The notes beneath the pieces were generated by a model. It saw nothing but the letters and a program-made list of their open reading frames with translations. It made no database searches and had not been told where the DNA came from. The position numbers were made by a program, and so were the translations under genes. Shown here in pieces: positions 11,005 through 25,367 of a stretch of DNA of 64,000 nucleotides. Every line of letters starts with the position of its first letter. The first letter of the stretch is position 1. This DNA is from Acanthochromis polyacanthus (taxonomy: Eukaryota; Chordata; Actinopteri; Pomacentridae). The stretch is from the NCBI RefSeq assembly GCF_021347895.1, contig NC_067120.1, positions 17,655,361 to 17,719,360 on the forward strand, written 5' to 3'.

Positions 11005-11473
11005 CCCTCATGTCGTCCTGTGGGTCAAAGTTACCCGTTTTAAAGTTTGAAAATGTGGAAAAAAATAACTTCTGATGTCCACATTTTCAACATTTTTGGG
11101 AAATTTTTCAACATTTTTTTGGTGGAGAAAAAAGAAATGTGGAAAAAAATGTTTAAGAACATTCACAAAAAAAATTTCTGTGAATGTTCCTAAAGAAAAT
11201 ATTTGAAGTTTTACTGATTATATATGTAATCATTTTAGATATTTTTAGGATTTTTTGGGATGATTTTTACTCATTTTTAAAAAATATTTCCAAAATTTTC
11301 TTGACAAATTTGGGAGATTTTTTTAAAATAAAATTTTTAAGGGAAACTTTTAATTTTCTTCCTGAAAGTTTTGCAAATTTTCAGAAATTTGGGGAATTTT
11401 TTTTGCAGAATTTTTGGATTTTTTTCCAAACAAGGAAACAATATTTTTTTTGTAAATGAAGACAACAGGAGGG
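11005..11473 (+). mobile_element. TTAA-flanked piggyBac-type MITE, copy 2
   Basis: Same family as 7250-7781. TTAA at 11001-11004 and 11474-11477; ends CCCTCATGTCGTCCTG and GACAACAGGAGGG. The central hairpin is collapsed: the AATCCAGC core is missing, and the two AACATTCACA/TGTGAATGTT arms nearly abut at about 11158-11191. The internal deletion explains most of its shorter length (469 bp). Confidence 0.82.
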
Positions 11474-13684
11474 TTAATCGACAGTATAAATAATATGTCA
11501 ACTTTTCCTTGTTTACATGTTTCTTTTTGGTCCACATTCTGTCAAAGGATGTTGGGTATGGATGTCAGTGCAGCCCATTAAAGTGTCGCTCCCTAGTAAT
11601 TTAGTGCTTTTTCCTCTGTCTCTGTCTCCTCTTCTTTCACTGCATTTCCTTTTCAGCCCGGCTCTTGGAATATGTCACTTTTCATTCTTGCCATACCACT
11701 CCCCTGTCTTTGACTGTCACTTCTCAATAAGCAATGTGAATTCCTTTTTCTGCCTCCCCATGTGTTCCTGCTGGCAGTCTCTGACCTCTTTTTTTCCCCC
11801 CCTCTTTTTCTATTGAATTGTTCACAACTCAGTGCCACACAATCGCAGAGCGGGCGCAGCATGCAGTGACAGACAGACAATAGATACCATTCTGACAAAG
11901 CACATTGAGGTAATTATGTGTCAAATTGGAAAAAAGTCGACAAAAACTGGCAAAGTGCACTTAATTTTCTCCCCCATCGCTGTTAAAATACAATTTATTC
12001 AAGCCATTAGTGATTTTTTTTTATAGTGGGAGTCTGTTATATTTAGCAGTTCTTTAGTGTTAAATAATAGCATTAACAGCAGTCCATCACTGCTTCTGTG
12101 GTTTAGCCTTTTAGATTCAGATTGCGTGTTAGCAAATTGCTGCGTGTCTCTTTGGTTTTATCTTGAGGTTAATGTATGAATTTGTGACACTAAATATTAA
12201 CCGCCACCACTGTCACACTGCAGATGTTTGTTGACATTCAGGAAGCCAATTTATTTGTTTCAGCCAAGGTGATGGAAACGCTCCTAATTCCCATTTTATT
12301 TCCCCTGACATTTCAGAAAGTTTACATAAAATTTGCTTAGCAGTCAGATGGAAACATTGCTGCTGTACGGCAAGAGACAGCAGAAACACAGCGGTGACGT
12401 GCTCATCATTCAGTGACCGTTCTGTTAAGCAGCATTCATATCATGAAATTCAGATGATGGAGTTGCTCTTTTCAAATTTGCATCCTTCAAACTGTTCACC
12501 CTGAGTGATTGTAAAGCTAGATTTGCTTTTTGAAAATTTAATTGCACGTTACTTTATGAAAGCAAAACCAACTTCAATGCTCGTTCAAAACATGAATGAA
12601 GACGCTTTCAGTAAAATGCTCATTTCACGCATTTGAAAGCTTTCCAGTGCACATTAGTAAAAATTATATGATGCTCTACAATTGTTCAAGCATGAATGAA
12701 ATGACTTTTATCAGCACATATTTCACATATTCATCATATGTTGTACAAATCTCTAAGTCAAGACATAAAATGTAGACATTCTGTACTCGTTGTAGCTTAC
12801 ATGAGTGATGAACTCTGCATCCTTGCTGCTTTGACTCTGGGTGCTTTGAGCAGTTTGTCTTCTTCCACATCCTCAGCCTCCTGCTAAACTGTTTGTTCAC
12901 ATTCACTGAACGTTGAGTATATGATTGTCAGTCGGAGGGATTTGGAATTCAGGGACTGTCTGATCAAGCATGCTCAGATATTCTGCAGACTGTCACATGA
13001 AAACACAAAAAAAAAGTACTGTTGTTGCAATAAACGGTTAAAGCCTTCATTCAAGTGTGTAGTGCATATGGAGACTGTGGTGAGATAACTGAGACATACC
13101 CATATTGTTGTAGATGTCATTGCTAGCATTCTTTCCTAGTATTACAAATGTCTTTTAAAGATTCACATCTTCTCTTGCACGTTAAAAGCTATTGCTGTCA
13201 ATATTTCTGACTTTATGATTGGAACCCTCCATCATTCAAACTCTGTAGACATTGTCAGAGTAATTTCTAACACTCTGTGAGGCATCCTGCAGAGTACAGT
13301 GGGACTTTGTTGAATAAATTAGGTAACAATTAAATATTTACTAGTTCCTATCATTGCCTAGATTTACTGTAGTGGAGGCGAATGGGACAACGGACACCAA
13401 GGGAACAACAATTGAGCATTTCAGAGGGAAATGTGGAATGAAAATCATCGTTGTATTACATATTTTACGGTAAGGATATGCTACCAAACTGGAGCAGCAT
13501 TTTCTGCTTGGTTGATCTCATAACCTTACAGATTTATTTACTGACACGAGTAAATGACAAAAGCATTTGTTTCTATTGTGCAACATGTATTCCCACAACA
13601 CCTTAAGGTAGTCCCTCTAAGAACATTGTAACTCACTACTACAATGTTAATCTACAATTAATCTACAATGTATAAAATATATTT

Positions 13685-13737
13685 TTTTAAAACCATTGAA
13701 TGAGAAAATGTGTCCAAAATTTTGACTGGTAGTGTAT
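13685..13737. mobile_element. Tc1-type MITE end fragment
   Basis: The block CATTGAATGAGAAAATGTGT, then CCAAAATTTTGACTGGTAGTG, is the same terminus as the right arm of the MITE at 5805-5995. The opposite end was not found nearby. Confidence 0.55.
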
Positions 13738-15269
13738 ACATTGCTAAACTGCAGAAGGATTCACAAGATCTTTGTTGTTTAAAGATTTGTACCCTACACT
13801 TGAAGATTCTCAGGACTGCACTGCTTTTTCTTTCCCAAACAGCCTTTTGCTACCTGACTCTACCTCACAGTTTAGGCAGAATGTTGCAACAGTCAAATAT
13901 GTGATTCCAAATAATAGTTATTTTCCTCTGAAATGTCCAGTTATTGTTCCCTTGTTCTGTATTGTCCTGTGCTCTTTCTCTGCATCCAGTAGGTACTGAT
14001 AACCGGTAAGGATTTTTTTGCTACCTGATTCATACAGTAGCTGCATCTTACTCTATTATCTGATAATAGAACTGGATTCAACAATCACAAGACTGTTTTA
14101 GCATGTATGCATAAACATTTGTGTATCTCAGATATGCATTTGTGAAAACCTTTGTGACATACAATGTGAGTGAAAGTCAAGGAAGATTAATGTCTTTTAG
14201 TCACCGTATGCATATCAGTGACAAAGTCGCAATTTAGTATGACACCAGTTTCTAATCCATCTGGACAAACAAGGATAAATTTTAGGATAAACACTCAAGG
14301 GATTAAACCTGTTCTGCTTCAGCAGCAACACCTTTTTTCTTCTCCTGTAGGACAGAGCATCATCAGTAATGACTCCTCAACAATATCAGACAGTAATAGG
14401 AAATAGGAATACATCATTTATACCTACAGTTTAAAGCAAAGGCTGAGACTGCAGTAGAAATCATTTAATATTATTCGTGAGGCTACTGTGTGTATATTTT
14501 GCTGCCTGAAGCCAATAAAGCAGAGGATTTCTCATGAGCTGATTTTGAAGAAAACAAATGCTGTCTCTCAGCCTGGAAACCCACTGGACAAATAGCTGCT
14601 GGAGTCCATCCAAAACCGTTGACAGGAAACATGAGTAATATCTACCTCCCTTGTCACACTGAACAGATGCATCTCTCTGTGCATGAAAGAGGGAACAGAA
14701 GCAACAGAGCAGCATCAGTTTGAGTAAAAAAATAAACAAACTGGTGGTTATTCTCCTGCTGCTTCATGTATTTATGTATGTTTTTACCGGCTCACAGGGA
14801 GGTGACAGTTGTGTGGAGTTCATGGAGTTCTCATCCCAATTATGTAACACTATTTCTGCTGGTAATTAAGCAAGTTTTGACTGTAAACCTAAAAAGTCTG
14901 TTTGAGGTCTGCTGCGGAAGTTTTAGAAGTAAACAACATAGCTTTAACTAGTCTTGTATCTTTATGAGACTCTTAAAACACACTCATCTGCATATAACAA
15001 ACACCAGAGCAGGCTGACTTTATATTTAACACATAATGAGAAGAAAACTAAAAGTGGACCCGAAGCGCTACCTTGTGGAACTCCACATCAATTAGTTATT
15101 CTGAGAAGTTGTCTTGTCCATCTTGAGTCAGACACTACACATTGCCATACTTTTTGTGCATTTATGAAGCTCTTTTCATCCTCCCTCTCTGTTTAGAATT
15201 TCTGAAAAAAAGGAAATCAGCATTTTGTATTTCACTTCCAGAGGCTTAGAGTAATCTGAAATACATTGT

Positions 15270-15995
15270 TGTACCTGAAGTTGGATCGTCCTTGTGGGGT
15301 GTCAGATCTCTTCTTTTCTCTCTCCGTCTTTGTGTGTTCAAAGCTTTTCTTTGGCGTCATCTCTTCCACCTCTGTTTTTACTATCTCCAGTTGCTCGGTT
15401 CTCCTCTCCCAGCTCTCTGACAGTTTAGAGACCATCCTGGCCAAGCTCTCTTTCTTAAAGTTCTCTTTTTCTGTGGTCACCTTTTTCAGCCAAATGCTTT
15501 TGGACTCTTTCCTCCAAAGCATCTCAGTTTGCCCTGTTTGAGAGTTAACTCCATCTCAAATGGGCCAAACCTTCCACTTTTCTCCGAAGAGCTCCTCAAG
15601 CTGACCGACTTTCCTCTGCCACCTTTGAACCACGGCTTTCACCCTGCTGGACTCAGCAGAAGTGCCAACCTTTTAAGTGTTCTTCTTTTGGAATTGGATT
15701 CTCTGTTAAAGAGAGGCAACCTGCTGAAAGCTCTTTTCCTCCAGAGCAAACACAGAAATGGTGGGAAAAGATCTGATCTCCTTCTTTGCCTTGAAGTTTG
15801 GCTTTTGCTTTCTGCTCCTGTGCTCAGCGGCAGAAAGCTTGGCTCATGCAAGGGTTTATTTCTTCAAGAAAACGCTCTGTCATTTTACCCAGCCAGACTC
15901 TCCTTGAGGACCATAATCTTTGCTGTTGTCCTCAATATCTCCTTCATATCAGCCTCCACCTGTCTCCTTATGCCTTCCATCCCTCTGCTATATTC
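15270..15995 (-). pseudogene. possible decayed coiled-coil gene fragment
   Basis: The minus strand keeps several Lys/Glu-rich helical segments in changing frames: GMEGIRRQVEADMKEILRTT near 15985-15900, QRWQRKVGQLEELFGEKWK near 15630-15570, and MVSKLSESWERRTEQLEIV near 15455-15395, followed by KTEVEEMTPKKSFEHTKTE. In-frame stops and frameshifts separate them, so no intact product is possible. A donor-like AG/GTACAA follows near 15278. I do not recognise the parent protein. The compositional bias could also come from a G/A-rich repeat, so this is a tentative call. Confidence 0.3.
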
Positions 15996-18900
15996 CTGTG
16001 AGGGATTATTGTAAACAAATGCACAAATACATTTACATATTACAGAGTAGGAAAAACATATAGATGAGGGATTCTTTTCAGCAAGCAATTCACTGGTACA
16101 CATGTATCTCTCACTGGATGAGAACAATTATGAAAAATAAAGACCAAATTAAACCTCATGGTCAACTTCATGAAATTATTTTTATATGCTGAACAAAATA
16201 GAAAAGAAAGGTTGACTGTTGTGTAAGTGTTTCCTGGTTTGAACCCTGCTGCCTCTGCTCTCTTGGTGACATGTTGATGGTTGACAAAATTGTAAATGGT
16301 CCAACATGTGAGATAAGTGCAGGACAAAGTTGCATATCTGACAGATAAATCTCTCTGAAGTCACAAAAATGTTTTTGAGGTCAAATGGTGCATCTGTGTG
16401 AAGTGAGTGCTTTGGTTGCAGTGGAGAACTTATTCTAAATTTCTCTAGTGCAAATGGGAATGGTTGGGGTTTGAAACTGACAGGGTTTGCATTCAAGGCA
16501 CTCAGTCAGTCACTCAGTCATTCGTGAGGCAACACGAAACAAAAGCCAGACAGGCCAACAGGGAAGTCAGAGATGTTGACACAAGAAAAAACCCACACTT
16601 GAGATGTTTAAATATAAATGCCTGTGGAGAACAGTTGAAGGAGTAGATGTACAGCTACAGGGTGCAGACGAGAGGACAAAGCTGTTATTTGAGTCAGGTC
16701 AGATTCCACAAGCAGCTGCTGAGAGAGCAGGAGACAATACCAGGTTCGTCCTGTTCGAGTATCTACATAAATGCACTGTACTTATTTCTGTGCTCTCTAA
16801 CTTTAGGCTGATTTCTTGGCCACCATTTCCGTCCAGAGTTCTGAAGAATGAAGTTCTACTTCAAACCCAATCTTTTCTACATGACCACTTCATTTAGGAA
16901 AAGTTCCAATCTGGTATTAGATCTCACAATATCAAAACAGCTCTTTTATGAGTTTTTAATGATCATCTTTTAATGGTTGATTCAGGACCTGTTGACACAG
17001 GATACTAATATCAAGTCCTGAACAGTGTCTAGACATCAAGTATAGTGTCCTCAGACTGGGGTATCAAACAGGTTTCTCATTTTTGGCCAAGAACTGTAAG
17101 TTTTTGCTGTTTGAATTTATCAGGTGTTTTCTGATTAGCATGTTATAAAATCAAAGTATTGTAAAAGATCAAATGTGAATTTCATAAACAGATGCATGAT
17201 GTCACAGCAAAAGATGGAAGTTCAGTCAGCCAGCATCTTCAAAAGCTCATGATCTGTGTAAGAGAAATGTGGAATAACTGGTGTATGTAATATCTGCATG
17301 CTGTCCCTTGAAGTATCATAAAAACTAAAAACACTGCTTCATCTGGAGGTGTTAGGATCCCAAATGTTTGGGAATCACTGCATTAAAAGATCAAAAAGTG
17401 AAACAGAGAAATGTGATCAAAAGAAAAGAAGGACTTCAAAATGTCAAAAATGTTGGGGCCCATTTAAAGGTGTTGTTGAACAGAAGGCTGATTACTAATG
17501 AGACTGTTGACAACTAGTCACGCTCAAAGTGACCAAACCAGCTGCTATAAAACTAGACTAAGAGCCAGTGAGAGCTGAGCTGAGGAGAAATAACCTTCGG
17601 TATATGGCTGTCAGTCTTTGTTTCCAGAATAATGACATGATGAGGTGCTGAAGAAACTCTGTGAAGGGTCAGAAACTGGAACGAGGTCTAAGGTTGCCTT
17701 TTCTACTGCTTTTGTTGAACCAGTGACCTACAGTTCACCCAATTACAGGATTTCTGACAGTGGAAGACTTCAGCTGTGTCAGACTATTTTAGCTTCCCGA
17801 CCTGCTCTGACTTAAATAATAACAAACATTTCTTGTGTGCTGCTGCACTGAAGAATCATTACAGATGTTATCATTATGTTTCAAATGCAATCGCTTCAGA
17901 ACTGGAGGCAGGAGAGGAGGTATGCATGAAAACCACGGGTGGGAAATGACTATTCAGTAGTTTCAATAAAGAAAAGATCCCCTGTGGACTTGTGTAAGTG
18001 TATTTACAAATAAATTATACACTTTCTGCAAAAATGTGGCAATTTATGATCAGATTTTATGTACTTTGTTAAATTTGTGAACTTTTGCTCATGATTTTTA
18101 TCTTTCTTATCTTTATGAGTTATATCATTTGAGCCACTTGTGTTCATGATCCTGAAAAAAAATCACAGTGATTTGCTCCGTTAAAACATTGAGAACATTG
18201 GTGGCATTTGAATGATGCCGAAAGAGTATCATTTCCTCCCTGGAGTGAGCCTGGTATTTTGCTGAAAATAAGCGATGCTGATAATCCTCACTTTCTCTTT
18301 GGTGCTGTGACCAAGGCCGACATAATGAGAAGAGATTTAAACATAATTTTGTTTACCCGAGTGTTCTTCATACTGTAAACTACTGATCCTCCTGAGGGAA
18401 ACTTGTCCTCTGGATTTGACCCCTCCTCTGTATTTTTAGTGATTCAGGGTCTGCAGCTGATACCAAACACGGCATCTTTTCTGGAGGGAGGTCACAAATG
18501 GACAGATGAGTTACACAAGCGTCCATACAAAGTCCACATAGAAAAGAATCAGTGTGCTCTACAAATATCCAAGACACTTTTTCCTACCGCCTAATTAAAT
18601 GCATAATTGCAAGATGAAAACTGTAATTTAAAGATTTAGATATGGCTTTCAGTTGCAAACATTATTTTGATCAGTTGGGTTGATATACTAGTACAATAGT
18701 AATAATGTAATTTGCAGGATAAGTAATTTTTCTATACTTTGAGTTCAGGACTTCAAGTCCATCCCTTTCCTATTAAACATACCTGGATAACGTTGATGAT
18801 TAAATGTAGAGGAAACACTGATCTGTAAACAAAACAAAAACGTATCACCAAAGTTTTCTGTTAGTTAGTGTTCTTCTAAGTTTAACTCCAAGATTTTAAA

Positions 18901-19765
18901 TACTTTCATTTACTGCAAATGAATATCTCCTCCAAATGTCTCACTAAGAATCACTCTCTGCCTTAAAAACCCACAAAACACCCCTCTATACTCAACCACA
19001 CTTAGTACAGTCCGGTTCCCCCTTCTATAAATCTGCTTGGAATCTTCCACTTCCTGTTTGTCAAAGTGGCCTTCTACCTGGACAGGTTTTGAAGTAGCTC
19101 ATGCAACAAACATTTTGGGTAACTGTGTTGTGGTTGCTCTCTGATGTCCGTGATGTGCAGGTGAAGGAGAAATGTCCGTGACACTGACTTGCTTAATAAT
19201 AAGTTTATTATAAGGAAGAACAGCATCGATCAGACAGAGAGACTGTCTGGGAGGATCCGGCAAATGAATCTCCCCGAACAGCAAACGGAGGTCATTTTTA
19301 TATGTTTTAAACAAGTGGAACCATTGTCACAACATGTGATTTGTATCAGAAGACCAAAAAACAAGAGCCTCATTGATAAACCCTGTGGCGAAATCCATAG
19401 GATAATTCCTTAGACACAGGAACTACTAATACAACACTGAGTTCTTTCAACAAGAAGATACACTCCATTCTGACATATAGCACATGCCTAGCAATACCAA
19501 CATCACTTGTCTCAAGTCATGAGAATCACATGTCTAACAGCACATCTGGTCAGATACTACATTGTAATTAATGTTTAATTTTCTTTTAAAAGTTTTATTG
19601 TATTAAATGTTTTTTCCTTTAATTTAATTGCTTTTTAATGTAGTTTATTTCTTTAATCTTTTTTTTCTGTCAAGATTTTAACCCCAACCTTAAAAATGAA
19701 ACAAACCCTTAAATCACACTAAAAATACTTCTGTTCTCACAATCATGAGTTAGTCACTTATTCAG

Positions 19766-19882
19766 TTCATCAATTCAACTTTATTTGTTTCGCACCTTTC
19801 ACACAGATTACAAAAGTAAACAAGCAAAGCGAAAAACCATGCTAAAACTATGATTAAAACTCAAAAATTAAAAAAAAAAAAA
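19766..19882. repeat. fish dispersed-repeat fragment with poly-A
   Basis: The blocks TTCAACTTTATTTGTTTCGC and ACCTTTCACACAGATTACAA resemble a very common fish repeat. They are followed by an A-run of about 14 bases near 19868-19881. Family unassigned. Confidence 0.45.
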
Positions 19883-20675
19883 AGATTTAACATGTTAATG
19901 AAATATGTTGTGTCCAGGGGATGGAGGGAGTTTATTGAAGTCTTCTTGGGCTCACACAGTAAATCATGTAAAATAGAAACTTGATATTCAGTTTAAGGAA
20001 ACTGGAAACTGCAGAGCAACAGAAGAACCAACAATATCTCCTGTTTTCTCCTTTAATGAGTCGACTCTTCTGGTGCTTTCAGACCAAAGAACTACAGACT
20101 CCTCACAACCTGCTCAAACTCTTGGTACAGGACCTCACCACACGGGCCAAGAAGGTTTCCTTCTCATTTCTACTCTGAAGCTCACCTTCTCCTGCTCAAA
20201 CTGCTGACAAATGTTTCTGCTGCTTTAAAGTCTGGTCTCCAGAACTTCCTAAAAACTCTCAAAGTCTCTTCTGCTGCAGGTTGCTTTGTAGAACTGTTAC
20301 AGAAAACCTCACTAAACCACATGGAGGGGCCTCAGGATAGTCATCCAAATGAAACTGTACAAAAACCAAACTAGCACAACCCAAACGCTAAAGTCTCCTG
20401 CAGCCTACCAGAGAACCTCTTTAAACAGAGAATCAGGACAGGAACTCTTACCTTCTGGACAACCAATGTTGGTTCACAAACAAGAATACAGAATGTGTCT
20501 GACCAAAATCCTCTAAAGACTCACTACAGCCAAGATAAAGACACAACTCAGCTGCACCAAATCCACTAATCACTGCACACATTAGCACCATGTGCTAACT
20601 GTGGCTAAAGAACCACATTTACCAAGACAACTATCTTGTACAAAGCCCTAAAACACACCAAGATACACATTAAAG

Positions 20676-21347
20676 TAGTGATGTTAAGCTCGAGCCAGTT
20701 TGCTCGACACAGTGCCGAGCTTTTGAAGTGGAAGTTTTCCGAGACAGTGTTTCGATCTCTGCTTCAGCACGCCCACAATCACGTGACTATCGAGAGCGAG
20801 GCCTCGTTACGTCACATCGCGTGTCGCGGTGCTTCACGCCAACTTTGAAGGGGTTGGACATTTCAATCTGTCCAGGTCTTAAAAAGGGGTCTGATTCACT
20901 CAAATTGTGGGTTTTTGAGAGGAGGAGATTACGCTAGTGCATTTGCCATTTGTCATTTTGAGAGAAGTTAAGGAGAGTATACATTTAGTTAGAATTTAGT
21001 TTAGATATATCCAGTTGCATTAAATACATTAAATAACACACAGATACATATGCATAGATTCACACATACACAACACATATGCATTCATAAAAACACACTA
21101 CACATATATGCACACAAACATACATATATAACGTTTTTTTTTAAAAATATTGCAAGTAAAAAGCAGTGTGAGACAAGCAGTCCTGAGGCTTTTTCAGTTT
21201 TTTTTTCACTTAGATGCAGTTCTGACACAGGATCAGCAGATGTCACTCTTTTGGTTGTGTCAAATGCTTCAAAGCAATGTGTCATTCTGGAAGCAGATGT
21301 GTTAAAGTGGTTCATTGCTTCATGAAGCTTCGATTTCACCATCACTA
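20676..21347. mobile_element. hAT-derived element with perfect 8-bp TSD
   Basis: The 672-bp unit begins TAGTGATG and ends CATCACTA, and is bounded by identical 8-mers CATTAAAG at 20668-20675 and 21348-21355. A perfect 8-bp duplication with short terminal inverted repeats is diagnostic of hAT insertion. The left half is GC-richer with CACGTG- and ACGTCA-like motifs and resembles the 5' UTR of an autonomous element. A CA/TA-rich tract (21037-21130) follows. There is no transposase. The frames inside (20636-20937, 21050-21381) are not recognisable proteins. Confidence 0.85.
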
Positions 21348-21355
21348 CATTAAAG

Positions 21356-22123
21356 ACAATTTTACTGCTGGAAGCATCCAAGCCAACGCCTAAAGAACAA
21401 ATTAAAGCAACAGAGCCAAACCCGGTTCACTGAAGAGAAGCAGAAGAAATGCTTGACTGCAGGCATAAAGCAGGAAGACACCGGGCTGCTCAGGTGTTCC
21501 TGATAACACCAAGCAGCCACTTGGACAGCTAATAGGAACACAGCTTACTGGAAGTCCAGAGGGCTGGCTTAGTAAAGAAATTTAATTTAAAGTTGAAGCA
21601 GAAAGTTAACAAAGAAAGTTGAAAACCACCTTCTAATACCTGAAATCTCTGAGTTTTCACACAAAGAACACCTGAACATGTCAAACTGGTAAAAACGTCA
21701 TAGTATGGTGTGTTGCTCAAAAAACATTACAACCTGACTGCCTAGGGTCGCCAAGGATAAAAACGTATATTATTTCTAATTTAGATGTGATAATTGTCAG
21801 TAAACATTCTAAGAAGTGGAAATTGACAGGGTTGTATATAGTGCTGTGCTTGCACAATATTTGTCACTTAATTGCCCTCAGGATACTGTTGTTGAGCTTA
21901 CTAGTTTTACATAACAGGCAGATGCTGTAGCTAATGATGCTGTAATTCACATAAACAAGGAAACAAGTCCATCATAGTTTGAATGTTAACAGTCCAAAAT
22001 GAAAAGGTTATATACAACTTTCCTATTGGGTTAAAGAGCCAAAAAAAAAAAAAAAAAGAAAACATGAAAAATACTTTGTAAAAGCGAGAGGTCGGTAGCA
22101 GCTTTCATTTTTTCTTACAATTT
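21356..22123. other. Non-coding, no gene seen
   Basis: AT-rich sequence with a poly-A run near 22040-22057. Nothing recognisable. Confidence 0.5.
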
Positions 22124-22125
22124 TA

Positions 22126-22338
22126 CACACGTGGACAAAATTGTTGGTACCCCTCAGTTAAAGAAGGAAAAACCCACAATTCTCACTGAAATCACTTGAA
22201 ACTCACAAAAGTAACAATAAATAAAAATTTATTGAAAATTAAATAATCAAAATCAGCCATCACTTTTGAATTGTTGATTAACATAATTATTTAAAAAAAC
22301 AAACTAATGAAATAGGGCTGGACAAAAATGATGGTACC
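22126..22338 (+). repeat. Tc1-like left inverted repeat
   Basis: Starts CACACGTGGACAAAATTG. The outer and inner direct repeats are at about 22133-22152 and 22320-22339. Mirrors 23548-23760. Confidence 0.93.
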
Positions 22339-22344
22339 CATAAC

Positions 22345-23481
<1,137 letters not shown>

Positions 23482-23547
23482 TCAATTAAATGACACACCT
23501 GAGTTAATCATGTCACTCTGGTCAAATAGTTTTCAATCTTTTATAGA

Positions 23548-23760
23548 GGTACCATCATTTTTGTCCAGGCCTGTTTCATTAGTTTGTTTTTTTAAATAAT
23601 TATGTTAATCAACAATTCAAAAGTGATGGCTGTTTTTGATTATTTAATTTTCAATAAATTTTTATTTATTGTTACTTTTGTGAGTTTCAAGTGATTTCAG
23701 TGAGAATTGTGGGTTTTTCCTTCTTTAACTGAGGGGTACCAACAATTTTGTCCACGTGTG
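23548..23760 (-). repeat. Tc1-like right inverted repeat
   Basis: Reverse complement of 22126-22338 with about three scattered differences seen by eye, near positions 23566-23569 and 23633. It lies upstream of the transposase start and so also forms the promoter/5' UTR side. Confidence 0.93.
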
Positions 23761-23762
23761 TA

Positions 23763-24527
23763 TGTGCCTGGGATTATCAATAAACTATGAAACTGGCTGT
23801 TTCATTTTTCTCTTAGATCTGCTTGATGTCTTTGTGGTGTCTGCTGGCTGCTTTCTACTTTACTGCTGTTACATTATGTGCAGTGATACCGTCCACGTTA
23901 ATTTCAAGTTAATTTCTTGACATGGTTGACAGTGATTCATTTTTCATGTACATTTTCATGCTGTTGATTTACGTAACGGCGAACTATTGCTGCTCATGTG
24001 TGAGCATCGTGCATCAGGGTCTGAATGGATATTGTGCATGCTTCTCTCCCGTGCTTCTCACTGTTGTTTTCAGGGCTCATTGAAAGTTACGTCTGTTGCT
24101 GAGAACGACGCTGTATTGGCTTTAGCAATGTAAACACGACAGGGTATTTGCATAATCGTATTCCGGTTATGCTTCACGGGGAGCCTGCTGAACCTTTTGT
24201 CACACATTGTCACATTTTCGCCACACATTTCATGTTAGGCTGAGCATTAGAAACATTTCAACCCTGATCACTGGGTTTGTGACAGCCCGCTTTACTATCC
24301 TACATGTCATCATCTCAGTGTCTTCTTTACTGCTGAGCTTCTGTTGTTGTTTGTTGTCATTCACTTATGGCTTAAGTAACATTTAAAAATACATCATCTG
24401 CTTAAAGAATTGCATTTTTGTAGTTTCATTGTGCACAATTGTTAAGTGATGCATAGATGAATTGTCTTAGTTTGCTGCTCCCATTCATGATTGATGATTG
24501 TGGAGCTTAGATTTTGTGGGATTACCT
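23763..24527. other. Non-coding, no gene seen
   Basis: No recognisable coding or repeat feature. Confidence 0.5.
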
Positions 24528-24847
24528 ATACTGCTTAGGTAAACAAAAGTTTGGGGTCACTTAGAAATGTCCTTATTTCTGAAGAAAAGCTTTTTTTTCA
24601 ATGAACATAGCATTAAATTAATCAGAAATACAATCTAGACATTGTTAATGTGTTAACAGAGGAACATTTCCAGCAACCATCACTCCTGTGTTCTAATGCT
24701 ACATTGTGTTAGCTAATGGTGTTGAAAGGATGATTGATGATTAGAAAACCCTTGTGCAGTTATGTTAGCACATGAATAAAAGTGTGAGTTTTCATGGAAA
24801 ACATGAAAATGCCTAGGAAAGTCCAGACTTTGGAATGGTAGTGTGTA
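24528..24847. mobile_element. Tc1/mariner-type non-autonomous fragment
   Basis: Begins near AAAAGTTTGGGGTCACTTAG and AATGTCCTTATTTCTGAAG and ends GACTTTGGAATGGTAGTGTG. This resembles a fish Tc1-type repeat whose ends read CACTACC...TTCAAAAGTTTGGGGTC. The ends are partly inverted repeats. No transposase coding is left. Confidence 0.6.
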
Positions 24848-25250
24848 TAAAGTAACTATAAATGCAAGTTATCAAATTACTACTTGTTAAATAATACAAG
24901 TAAATAGTCTGTATACACAGGGACGGCTGGTATAAATGGGCTAACAGGGCTAAGCCCTCCCAGGCCAACACAAAAAGATGAAAAAAATATTTTTCAAATA
25001 ACTTACAACAGATTGTTTTAAGTTTAGGTGAAACCAAAGGTAGCAACAGCACCAATCAGTCAAAAGAAAAACATAGAATATCTCTAAATGGGCTTATTTT
25101 TTACAGCCCCAGCAGATACAGTCCGCTTTCATTCATTTCGTTCTTGTAAGTGATTGACAGGTGTCATGTCCCACCCCTGTGATTTACTGATCATTTGGGC
25201 TAACTTCGGTCAGCCCACAGGCCTTTGACGCAGCGAGAAAAGGTTAAGCT

Positions 25251-25367
25251 ATGGCGGGCGTTAGCATGAACGAAATGGATTATTTGCTTTCATGTCCATT
25301 TTCCTCAATATCTTTGGAGGAAAAGCTGGAAGTTAAGAAACTGGGATCACATCGGCCGTCGATGTGA
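25251..25367 (+). pseudogene. N-terminal remnant of hAT (TTF/ZMYM1-like) transposase
   Basis: A short frame of 38 codons plus TGA, starting MAGVSMNEMDYLLSCPFSS and continuing EEKLEVKKLGSHRPSM. The EEKLE-KLG-HRP pattern resembles the segment just ahead of the TTF-type zinc finger in fish ZMYM1-like hAT transposases (KxLGxxxP). The zinc finger and catalytic domain are missing. It lies inside the inverted-repeat element 24918-25840, which supports the call. Recognition is from memory of the family, not from alignment. Confidence 0.5.

Larger units (their letters stand above)
11478..20667. other. Non-coding stretch, no confident gene
   Basis: About 9 kb with no frame that resembles a known protein or has a convincing exon structure. 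Contents that can be named are a Tc1-type MITE end (13690-13735), a possible minus-strand coiled-coil pseudogene (15270-15995) and a fish dispersed-repeat fragment with poly-A (19766-19882). Confidence 0.5.
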
